Positions 56,004-64,000 of a DNA stretch of 64,000 nucleotides are shown one piece after another. How positions within the stretch are numbered: the stretch's first letter is position 1; every line of letters starts with the position of its first letter. The stretch is taken from assembly GCF_022809775.1 (NCBI RefSeq), contig NZ_CP094380.1, forward strand, positions 1,096,001 through 1,160,000, written 5' to 3'. Source of the DNA: Pseudodesulfovibrio tunisiensis. GTDB taxonomy: Bacteria; Desulfobacterota; Desulfovibrionia; Desulfovibrionales; Desulfovibrionaceae. Made by a program: the position numbers and the translations under genes. The notes beneath the pieces are model-generated. The model searched no databases. It was given only the letters and a program-made list of their open reading frames with translations, and was not told the DNA's origin.

Positions 56004-56432
56004 TCAGCCGCAGGACAACTTTACATACTCGTCAAGCGACACGCCGTTCCACGTCTTGCTGACCCAATAGGCAGTGGCCCAGATCATGAGCGCCGTGGCC
56101 TGCAAATCGGACAGCCGCCGCAACTTGACCTCGAGATTGCTCTTGCTGGAGCCGTGCTTGATGTGCACGCTGCGTTCGTCGCACGCCTCTTCAACGCGCA
56201 ACAGCAAATAGGCCTGCTTGGACTGATTCGGCAGCAGCTTGATGTCCTTGTGGGACTCGAGAATGGTCTTGAGCTCCGCAACCGAGAACTCGCTGGAGAC
56301 ATTGCGAATGGTCTTGAAAAACACATCCACAGCCCAGGGCAGAATGAACTCTGCTCCAGCACTCTTGGTCTTGAAGTATTCCTTCAGCCACTTTTCCTGG
56401 TCATGCGTTATGCGCGCGGCCACCTGGGGCAT
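56004..56432 (-). CDS. hypothetical protein
   Basis: A 142-residue soluble protein starting MPQVAARITHDQEKWLKEYFK, which resembles a short DNA-binding or anti-repressor-like start, then helices rich in charged and aromatic residues (FKTIRNVSSEFSVAELKTILESHKDIKLLPNQSKQAYLLLRVEEAC). No catalytic motif is visible. The ATG at 56432 follows a strong GGGAGGAGGGAG. It lies near the MerR-like gene, both leftward, with a 119-base gap. I do not recognise a family. Confidence 0.7.
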   Translation of the reverse strand: MPQVAARITHDQEKWLKEYFKTKSAGAEFILPWAVDVFFKTIRNVSSEFSVAELKTILESHKDIKLLPNQSKQAYLLLRVEEACDERSVHIKHGSSKSNLEVKLRRLSDLQATALMIWATAYWVSKTWNGVSLDEYVKLSCG

Positions 56433-56551
56433 ACACTCCCTCCTCCCACCAGGGGACAAACTCCCTATTTCATCCATTTTGCAGCATGTACATACTCAAA
56501 ATCGGAGAGTAAATCAAGAGTTTTTCTAGAAAAACAGCCGCACGCATCCGA

Positions 56552-57442
56552 CTAGTCGGAAAAAACACTTTTGAGCTGACGAAACAGACTGAGCAGCAAG
56601 GCATCCGGGGCATCCTTGCCATCAATGTTCAGCCGAACGATTTCGCTCACCACGTTCCGGTTGGGCGTCACGGTCTCCTTCACGACAAGCACGACATCCT
56701 GACTGCGCCCGACACCGCCCCGAGCCACAGTCTTCAACTTGAAGACCCAGCAACCGTCCTGCTGCGACCACGCGGTCTCGACATCAAGCCGATCCGACAC
56801 ATTGCGCTCGATAAGCAGCACGAAATCCTTCAGGGAAAACGGCTTGCGCCCCTGTCCCTGCACGCCGAGATACTCCCCCTCGGACTGAATGACCAACGGC
56901 TTGGACAGGAACTCCTCGGAAGGAAAATTCATCTCCCCTTCAGCCGAAGCAGCTCTCCGCTCCCGCAGGCGAGCGACCTCATGCTCCATCCGCCTGATGC
57001 GCTCGCTAAAGGAAGCTTCCATTTCGTTCCGCTCGGCCCGCAACTGCTGAACCTCATCGCGCAACGAACGGATTTCGCTTTGAAACAGGGACTGATTGTC
57101 AAGCACATCCGACATTCTCATGAGGACATGCCCCAAACGTGCAACGACCTCGCCTTCGGCCTCAGCCGACACCCGCTGTTGATCATATTGTTGATCAGTA
57201 ATTAACATGCCGAATTTCAATGCTAATTCTTTCTCAATTTGATCAACAGACCAATTCTCGCTGAACATTTCACGAATCCTCCTGAATATTTCAACGACCT
57301 CGGCAGGATACCTTTGCCGTCGTCCTGGATGGCCGACAGAAGGTATGAATCTACTAAACTTATCCTTGTAATAGACAACGGTGGAAGGCGGAATGTCGAG
57401 TTGGCGGCCGACCTCGCGCAGACTGATATACTTTTTGGACAT
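56552..57442 (-). CDS. MerR-like DNA-binding protein with coiled coil
   Basis: A 296-residue protein. Residues 1-75 form a MerR-type helix-turn-helix (ISLREVGRQLDIPPSTVVYYKDKFSRFIPSVGHPGRRQRYPAEVVEIFRRI). Residues 115-170 are a coiled coil (SLRDEVQQLRAERNEMEASFSERIRRMEHEVARLRERR). The C-terminal 110 residues form an unknown alpha/beta domain. Unlike metal- or drug-sensing MerR proteins it has no ligand pocket or cysteines recognisable here, and the extra coiled coil suggests an oligomer or partner-binding protein. The ATG follows no strong ribosome site. Target genes unknown. Confidence 0.75.
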   Translation of the reverse strand: MSKKYISLREVGRQLDIPPSTVVYYKDKFSRFIPSVGHPGRRQRYPAEVVEIFRRIREMFSENWSVDQIEKELALKFGMLITDQQYDQQRVSAEAEGEVVARLGHVLMRMSDVLDNQSLFQSEIRSLRDEVQQLRAERNEMEASFSERIRRMEHEVARLRERRAASAEGEMNFPSEEFLSKPLVIQSEGEYLGVQGQGRKPFSLKDFVLLIERNVSDRLDVETAWSQQDGCWVFKLKTVARGGVGRSQDVVLVVKETVTPNRNVVSEIVRLNIDGKDAPDALLLSLFRQLKSVFSD

Positions 57443-57615
57443 GGGGGAAACCGTTGTTGAACATTAATCGTCAACTAATCAAAATCATAAATATCAACTC
57501 AGGTCAACACAAAATTGAACAACGTTAATCAATATGAACAAAAAAAACCTACCCGGCATTGGGATGGGCCAAACAGATGCCGCCTCAAGCAGTCCGGTCT
57601 GACACAGCGGACACC

Positions 57616-57666
57616 ACAAAAAAAGGGTCAGATTCGCGCACATTATCAAGCGCGAATCTGACCCTT
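57616..57666 (-). terminator. terminator of the 57730 gene
   Basis: A 16-bp perfect stem (57623-57638 with 57651-57666), a 12-base loop and a run of seven T leftward. Confidence 0.9.
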
Positions 57667-57729
57667 GAACGGCAATTTCAGCCAAGGACGCAACTTGCTC
57701 CGCCCCTGGCTGGAATATTCCTAAAAAAA

Positions 57730-58188
57730 CTACTTTTCCAAATCGGTCCTGACGGACTTCAGGATTTCGGAAACCTGCAGCATCTTCTGCTTCAGCGCCT
57801 CGTCCTCGAGATGGTTGCCGAGATAGGAAGCCTTCATGGTCATCTCATTGACCACGTCGTGCGCCAGCATCCGCTTCATCTGGGAAGGCATTTCCTGCTC
57901 CATGCTGACGACCTTCTGGTCAAGCACGGAAACGTCTTCACGCAATGCGCCAAGGCTCTTTACCTCATCGGTAAGACCGGCAATATTCCGATTCATGCCA
58001 AAGAAAAAAATGACCAGGAGAACAACAGCAAGCAGGGACACGATCATGGCAACCTTGCTCATGTCCTTGTTCGTATCCGCCAGATCGGCCACAGGCTGAG
58101 CCTGAGTCTGTTCCTCATTCACGTCTTCTTCCCTCGCCTCGGGCCGGACGGCCTCCAGTTTATACACTTTCCCGTTTTGACCAGACAT
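57730..58188 (-). CDS. single-pass membrane protein of unknown function
   Basis: A 152-residue protein: an acidic, Gln/Glu-rich cytoplasmic N-terminus (about 45 residues), one membrane helix (about 48-66, VAMIVSLLAVVLLVIFFFG), then a periplasmic helical region with coiled-coil character (SVLDQKVVSMEQEMPSQMKRML). No family is recognised. The ATG at 58188 follows GGAGATGAGA. An extended -10 promoter lies about 180 bases upstream. Type II topology is inferred from the positive-inside rule only. Confidence 0.7.
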   Translation of the reverse strand: MSGQNGKVYKLEAVRPEAREEDVNEEQTQAQPVADLADTNKDMSKVAMIVSLLAVVLLVIFFFGMNRNIAGLTDEVKSLGALREDVSVLDQKVVSMEQEMPSQMKRMLAHDVVNEMTMKASYLGNHLEDEALKQKMLQVSEILKSVRTDLEK

Positions 58189-58363
58189 TCTCATCTCCAT
58201 GCATCACACGACATTCACTATAGGCCACTGCCAAAAAAAGTTGTCAAACCGTACTTCAGTCGGAATAGATAATCAAGAAATCGTGGGCTGAAATTCGCCC
58301 CGCCCCTTCTTCATGGATCAACGAAAAGACGATTCACTTTCTGTTCCCATCATCCGACGCATC

Positions 58364-58372
58364 ATTATAACA
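58364..58372 (-). promoter_or_regulatory. extended -10 promoter for the 57730 gene
   Basis: Minus strand TGTTATAAT: a perfect TATAAT with the upstream TG of an extended -10. No good -35 box is present. It lies back to back with the TTGACA box at 58381. Confidence 0.4.
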
Positions 58373-58380
58373 AAAGACTC

Positions 58381-58409
58381 TTGACAAAGTAGAGCAAAGA
58401 CAAGATACA
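58381..58409 (+). promoter_or_regulatory. promoter of the Ros/MucR gene
   Basis: TTGACA at 58381-58386, a 17-base spacer and GATACA at 58404-58409. It leaves a leader of about 150 bases, which may hold an operator for autoregulation. Confidence 0.4.
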
Positions 58410-58569
58410 TACCATAAATGCAGCGCTGTCACGTGTAACACGCTGAAGCAATACTGCAAAAAAACACTTGCTATGAAAAACAATGGGTCAAGGGAGTTCA
58501 CTCGACTTTCAAGACGATTGTCCATCCACTTCCCACTATGACCTGAAACATTTCATGAAGGAGTTATTC

Positions 58570-58962
58570 ATGGAAGACTACCTGAAGGAAGCGCTTGAGA
58601 TTGTCAAAGCCCAGGCCAGTGTCAGGACCATGACTGAAGAGGAAATCACTTCCATGGTGCAAAAACTTGCCTCCGGCATCAAATCCATTGCCGAAGGCGA
58701 ATCTCCCGAGATGGAAGAAAGCTATGCCTGCGATCCCAAGAAATCCATTCGCGAGAAGACCATCATCTGCTGTGTCTGTGGCAAGCCGTACAAGATTCTG
58801 ACCAAGAAGCACCTTGCAAGCCACGACATGACTCCTGCCGAATACAGGGAAAAATTCGGCTACAAGAAAAACTTCCCCCTCGTCTGCAAATCGCTTCAGC
58901 GTGAACGCCGCAAAAAAATGAAGGAGATGCAGCTCTGGACCAAGCGCGGTAAAAACAAGTAA
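58570..58962 (+). CDS. Ros/MucR-family transcriptional regulator
   Basis: A 130-residue DNA-binding protein with the single zinc finger of the prokaryotic Ros family: IICCVCGKPYKILTKKHLASHDMTPAEYREKFGYKKNFPLVCKSLQRERRKKMKE. Zinc ligands are two Cys (C-V-C-G region) and two His (HLASH). Ros/MucR proteins act as broad repressors, often autoregulated and with nucleoid-like properties. The N-terminus (MEDYLKEALEIVKAQASVRTMTEEEITSMVQKLASGIK) resembles the MucR oligomerisation region. The ATG at 58570 follows AAGGAG; an upstream in-frame ATG has no ribosome site. Confidence 0.93.
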   Translation: MEDYLKEALEIVKAQASVRTMTEEEITSMVQKLASGIKSIAEGESPEMEESYACDPKKSIREKTIICCVCGKPYKILTKKHLASHDMTPAEYREKFGYKKNFPLVCKSLQRERRKKMKEMQLWTKRGKNK

Positions 58963-58973
58963 TCGACATTCCA

Positions 58974-59006
58974 AGGGGAGTTGCAACAGGCAGCTCTCCC
59001 TTTTTC
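58974..59006 (+). terminator. terminator of the Ros/MucR gene
   Basis: An imperfect stem, AAGGGGAGTTGC with GCAGCTCTCCCTT, and a T run. Confidence 0.75.
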
Positions 59007-59093
59007 CTGCCTTTTACCTGCCTTCGCCCTACTTCCAGTTTTTTCACCTGATTCTTTTTGCCTCAGCGTTGGCAGCAAGGCTATGTTCGCCGA

Positions 59094-59615
59094 ATGCAGA
59101 ACATTGAAATAAAAGCTCGCAAGATGCCCCTGCCGTTCTGGAAAGCAAGGTAGCTGCTATCGCAGACCACGGGCCATTCACTCTCGAGCAGACCGACACA
59201 TTCCTCAACAGCCGAAAGGCTCGACTCAAACTCCGGGAAACCCCGAAAAAACATGCGGAACTCATCCGATATTGCCGCCCGGATACAGCAGAGCCTTCAC
59301 CGTCCACCTACCAGCGTCCCCATGCTCTTTCCTCGCATTCTTAAGCGTATGCTAGCGCTTTGGCCGGGCATACGGGCAACAGCAGTCAAAACACGAAAAG
59401 TCTACCTGAAGGGCAACACTCGCATCCATCTGGATCATGTGGTCGGGTTGGGCAATTATATGGAGTTGGAAATCGTGCTCGGTCCAAACGACAGGCATGA
59501 AGATGGTATCACACAAGCCAAAACCATCATGGAAGAGTTGGGCATTCCACGAAACGCCCTGGAATCGCAAGCCTACGTGAATCTGCTGGAAAAAAGGGAC
59601 AGCCTCCACAAGTAA
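59094..59615 (+). pseudogene. decayed CYTH-domain protein (CyaB-type class IV adenylate cyclase family)
   Basis: Three frames together give a CYTH protein. MQNIEIKAR opens in the first frame (ATG 59094). After a shift comes DAPAVLESKVAAIADHGPFTLEQTDTFLN...RLKLRETPKKHAELIRYCRPD. After another shift near 59317 comes VPMLFPRILKRML to KTRKVYLKGNTRIHLDHVVGLGNYMELEIVL and the stop at 59615. The EIK/EIKAR start, RLKLRE and RIHLD...LG..ELE are CYTH hallmarks. Two frameshifts mean no full protein is made. CYTH enzymes include class IV adenylate cyclases and thiamine triphosphatases. The gene lies next to an IS element and is probably dead. Confidence 0.8.
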
Positions 59616-59649
59616 CCCTCTACTAATCGCAGCTGGTACGACATCAGGG

Positions 59650-60004
59650 TCCTGTATCTAAGGAAGACTCTCGAAAGAAAAAGAGGCTCCGGCAGGAGGT
59701 CTGCCTACAGGGGCATTCCTCTTTGCAAAAGCATTGGATGATCTGGAACCTGTCGAACCCAGAGATACGCATATCATCGGGCGCGTCCCAACGGCCAACA
59801 ATTGCCCCTGCCGTGGAAGAGCCGGGACAGGCCCGGCACGTCGGAAGGCGATGACGACACAGCAAACGGTCCTGTCTCCATAAACGCAAGCCGTGCGCTG
59901 CGGATTGGGCAAAAGGCGATGCGGCTGAGGCGGCCATGGTTCTTCCCCAGATTTTCCGCGTTCCTGTAACGCTCCCAATTGAGTGCCTTCCGTTCAGGAT
60001 TCCC
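59650..60004. repeat. direct repeat, left copy (355 bp)
   Basis: The same sequence occurs at 61426-61784. Both copies begin TCCTGTATCTAAGG and end CAGGATTCCC. This copy lacks four bases (CGGA after 59663) and differs at about six other positions, so they are about 97% identical. It abuts the left end of the IS element. No gene is supported inside it. Confidence 0.9.
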
Positions 60005-60136
60005 TGATCCTGCCATACAAAAGTGGACCGTCGGTTGAGCCACTTCCTTCATGGCGAGTTGTTTTTCGAATTCGGCGGGCGATATCCAGCCATTTGAGGA
60101 ATGTCTCCGCCTCCGGTTGTAGTAGGCCTCGATGTA

Positions 60137-60913
60137 TTAAAACAGCGCCAGTTTCGCCTCAAGGCTGTTTGAAAATCGCCGATGTCGGACGAATTGAGTC
60201 TTGAGGGTGTGAAAGAAGGATTCAGCAACGGCGTTGTCCCAGCAATTTCCTTTGCGGCTCATACTCTGAACGCAGCCATGTCTTCTCAATTCCGATCGAA
60301 AATCATGGCTGGCGAATTGGATTCCCCTGTCACTGTGAATCAAAAGGCCGTGAGGCGGACGTCTCCGGGCAAAAGCCTTGCGAAAAGCCCGAATGACCGA
60401 ATGCCTTTCGAGTGAATTACTCAAATCCCATCCAACTACGATTCGCGAAAACAGATCGATGAAAACCGTGAGATAGTGCCATTTTCGGCCAACCTTGAGA
60501 TAGGTGATGTCTGTGACCCAAGCGGTGTTGGGGAAGGACACCGTGAACTGCCGATTGAGCCGATTGGGAGCAATCGGTTCGGCATGCTTCGAGTCCGTCG
60601 TTACAACGAACCGACGAGATGTCTGACAACGCAACCCGAGCTGCCGCATGTGGCGGGCGACTCGCTGTCGACTCACCCGCCGGAATTCGGTCTCTGCTCG
60701 CAGATCGGCTGTGATCATGGGGCTGCCGGCACACCCCGAATGTTCTTCGTAAAGTTGGAAAATTCGGGAACGGAGCCGAGTCGTTTCGGCGGTTCGCCGG
60801 GACGGTCTGCGGTTCACCCATGCATAATACCCGCTCTTGGAAACCTTGAGCGTACGGCACATCCTCTTCACCGAAAAATGCGAGCGGTGGTCCCTTATGA
60901 AACAAAATCTCAT
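60137..60913 (-). pseudogene. IS3-family transposase orfB with premature stop
   Basis: 258 residues of an IS3-type rve transposase. HTH_21-like start HRSHFSVKRMCRTLKVSKSGYYAWVNR, then the DDE core: first Asp in TAWVTDITYLKV, second in LLIHSDRGIQFAS, and Glu in SRKGNCWDNAVAESFFHTLK. The frame stops at EAKLALF, but the next codons (YIEAYYNRRRRHSSNGWISPAEFEKQ) are the normal C-terminus of the family, so a TAA at 60137-60139 interrupts the gene. All three catalytic residues precede the stop, but the lost segment is conserved and activity is doubtful. It overlaps orfA by four bases (ATGA). Confidence 0.92.
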
Positions 60914-61212
60914 TTCGGTGCCCTGCTGAAGATGGCCAATGCTTTTTTTAATATATCCCGGTCAAGTTCGGCATCCTTGAGCTGTTTTTCAAGCTCCCGG
61001 ATTCTGCCCTGCTCATCCGTGAGCCCCTGTTTGCCCTGGCCTGGAAATGCAATCTGCCCCTTGCCCAGCATTTCACGTCGCCATCTGTAGAGGAGGTCCA
61101 CGCCAATCCCGAGACTCTGCGCAACCTCTGACGCTGCCCGTCCCGATTCCTCGACCATCCGAACGGCATTCCACTTGAACTCCGCGTCGTACGTCCTGCG
61201 ATTCCTGCTCAT
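60910..61212 (-). CDS. IS3-family transposase orfA
   Basis: A 100-residue DNA-binding subunit: HTH_Tnp_1 domain (YDAEFKWNAVRMVEESGRAASEVAQSLGIGVDLLYRWRREM), then a leucine-zipper-like helix (RIRELEKQLKDAELDRDILKKALAIFSRAPK). The DILKKALA segment with its A7 run (minus strand, 60944-60950) is where IS3 elements shift -1 to produce the OrfAB transposase. The ATG at 61212 lies in the first of three tandem copies of the IS right end. The frame is intact. Confidence 0.95.
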   Translation of the reverse strand: MSRNRRTYDAEFKWNAVRMVEESGRAASEVAQSLGIGVDLLYRWRREMLGKGQIAFPGQGKQGLTDEQGRIRELEKQLKDAELDRDILKKALAIFSRAPK

Positions 61213-61425
61213 CCACTTCTCCTGTTTGCTCGTCAGGATAGTGGCTTAACTCCGTGTCCACAACTCTGTAGCAGGATCAGCTCATCCACTTCTCCTGTTT
61301 GCTCGTCAGGATAGTGGCTTAACTCCGTGTCCACAACTCTGTAGCAGGATCAGCTCATCCACTTCTCCTGTTTGCTCGTCAGGATAGTGGCTTAACTCCG
61401 TGTCCACAACTCTGTAGCAGGATCA
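61207..61425. repeat. three perfect 73-bp tandem repeats of the IS right end
   Basis: Units at 61207-61279, 61280-61352 and 61353-61425 are identical. Each runs from the orfA start codon region (GCTCAT) to the terminal inverted repeat ending AGGATCA. The element therefore has three stacked right ends. Confidence 0.95.
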
Positions 61426-61784
61426 TCCTGTATCTAAGGACGGAAGACTCTCGAAAGGAAAAGAGGCTCCGGCAGGAGGTCTGCCTACAGGGGCATACCT
61501 CTTTGCAAAAGCATTGGATGATCTGGAACCTGTCGAACCCAGAGATACGCATATCATCGGATGCGTCCCAACGGCCAACAATTGCCCCTGCCGTGGAAGA
61601 GCCGGGACAGGCCCGGCACGTCGGAAGGCGATGACGACACAGCAAACGGTCCTGTCTCCATAAACGCGAGCCGTGCGCTGCGGATTGGGCAAAAGGCGAT
61701 GCGGCTGAGGCGGCCATGGTTCTTCCCCAGATTTTCCGCGTTCCTGTAACGCTCCCAACTGAGTGCCTTCCGTTCAGGATTCCC
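61426..61784. repeat. direct repeat, right copy (359 bp)
   Basis: Copy of 59650-60004, starting immediately after the third IS right end. This copy is continuous with unrelated sequence to its right. No protein family is recognised in either strand. One plus-strand frame of about 75 codons (KALDDLEPVEPRDTHIIG) looks mildly protein-like but ends without a start. Confidence 0.88.
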
Positions 61785-61983
61785 GGCAAGCTCGCATGGA
61801 GGCACAGCATAAGCATGACGGATGGCCGGAGACCGTCACCTTGCCCGGCACGCCGCCGAGAACGCAGGAAGAGCGCATGCTCCCCAAGGCTCACGCCTCG
61901 GCCGCTCCAGCCGGATGACAGCTCGTGCGTCAGGGGAGGCGGGGCGCTCGACTCCATGCTGCATGCCGTTGCCCCCCAAACGC
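61785..61983. other. intergenic, between repeat and rRNA terminator
   Basis: GC-rich sequence without a supported gene. Long frames on the minus strand appear to be GC artefacts. Confidence 0.4.
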
Positions 61984-62013
61984 AGAAAGGCCCCTCGCAT
62001 GAGGGGCCTTTCT
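61984..62013 (-). terminator. rRNA operon terminator
   Basis: A 13-bp perfect stem (61984-61996 with 62001-62013) and a GCAT loop, just beyond the 3' end of 5S rRNA. Confidence 0.85.
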
Positions 62014-62024
62014 GAAAAGAAAAA

Positions 62025-62143
62025 GCCTTGGCGCCGACCTACTTTCCCACAGATAAGTCTGCAGTATCATCGGCGAAGGAGAGCTTAACTACCGAGTTCG
62101 GAATGGAATCGGGTGTACCCTCTCCTCTTTGGGCACCAAGGCA
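62025..62143 (-). rRNA. rrf: 5S ribosomal RNA
   Basis: About 119 bases. Ends GCCTTGG and CCAAGGC pair; the conserved core CGATTCCATTCCGAACTCGG and GGAAAGTAGGTCGGCGCCA are clear on the minus strand. Confidence 0.95.
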
Positions 62144-62185
62144 AAATATATAGTCAATAGGGGGAAGAGAGAATTCCTTTTGATG

Positions 62186-64000
<1,815 letters not shown>

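Larger units (their letters stand above)
60005..61279 (-). mobile_element. IS3-family insertion sequence
   Basis: Ends are TGATCCTGCCATACAAAAGTGG on the left and the inverted match TGATCCTGCTACAGAGTTGTGG on the right, sharing most of 22 bases including the TGATCCTGC tip. Inside are orfA and orfB in the overlapping arrangement of IS3 elements, with a seven-A run at the orfA end that could support the -1 frameshift used by the family. The element is not intact: orfB has an internal stop and the right end is triplicated up to 61425. Confidence 0.93.

Noticed and set aside
57616..57666. REP-type dispersed repeat
   Set aside because: The 16-bp palindrome with seven T fits an ordinary terminator of the gene at 57730, and no second copy occurs in the window.
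61207..61425. CRISPR-like tandem repeats
   Set aside because: Units are directly contiguous, 73 bp long and contain the IS end; there are no spacers and no cas genes.
61379..61957. 192-codon minus-strand frame over the right repeat copy
   Set aside because: It crosses the IS end and the repeat border, has no family match and no ribosome site, and the other repeat copy breaks the frame.

Overview
The window reads as a chromosomal segment of a sulfate-reducing deltaproteobacterium of the Desulfovibrionales. Supporting signs are an archaeal-type 2-amino-3,7-dideoxy-hept-6-ulosonate synthase (the non-DAHP entry to aromatic amino acids used by this group), a DVU0772-family protein, a rubredoxin, class I two-subunit fumarase, the clustered genes tig, clpP, clpX and lon, a feo locus with a Cys-rich accessory protein, and a moderately high GC content. 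No species is claimed.

Layout. 0.2-6 kb: rubredoxin, patatin-like lipase, an Rrf2 regulator, and a leftward group of a REC-kinase-REC hybrid, an AI-2E-type permease and MltA. 6-9 kb: a polar amino acid ABC transporter. 9-14.6 kb: a DMT exporter, a PilZ protein, the feo iron-uptake locus behind a probable Fur box, and a Gate-domain membrane protein. 14.6-17.2 kb: RidA, a HAD hydrolase, then a Phe-rich leader peptide and attenuator in front of the aromatic-pathway synthase, and a candidate sigma-54-driven small RNA. 17.2-23.6 kb: Hpt protein, MltC, a membrane PilZ protein, and a leftward group of two small helical proteins, a GT9 glycosyltransferase and a GlnD-like nucleotidyltransferase. 23.7-28.7 kb: a two-gene Na+/solute symporter, a possible Sm-like protein and a radical SAM/DUF2344 fusion. 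29-35 kb: a complete peptide ABC transporter. 35-46 kb: small redox and signalling genes, a CoA-disulfide reductase/rhodanese fusion, a LysN-type aminotransferase, DVU0772 behind a Fur/PerR-like box, a 55-residue protein, fumarase (beta subunit frameshifted) and an M16 lipoprotein protease. 46-54.4 kb: deoA and cdd, then lon, clpX, clpP, tig and tRNA-Leu. 54.5-59.6 kb: ThiD with a frameshifted ThiN domain, several lineage-restricted proteins, a Ros/MucR regulator and a decayed CYTH gene. 59.6-62 kb: an IS3-family element with a triplicated right end, lying between 355-bp direct repeats. 62-64 kb: 5S and the 3' part of 23S rRNA on the minus strand.

The most interesting items are regulatory: the Phe attenuator (which links phenylalanine charging to the alternative shikimate entry enzyme), the sigma-54 plus structured-RNA locus at 17.0-17.2 kb, and the iron/peroxide-type box at DVU0772. 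Trigger factor carries a 70-residue Lys/Ala/Pro tail like histone H1. Several genes (fumarase beta, ThiDN, the gene at 45.7 kb) look broken or altered by single-base indels in short G/C runs; these could be real lesions or sequence errors, and raw reads would decide.
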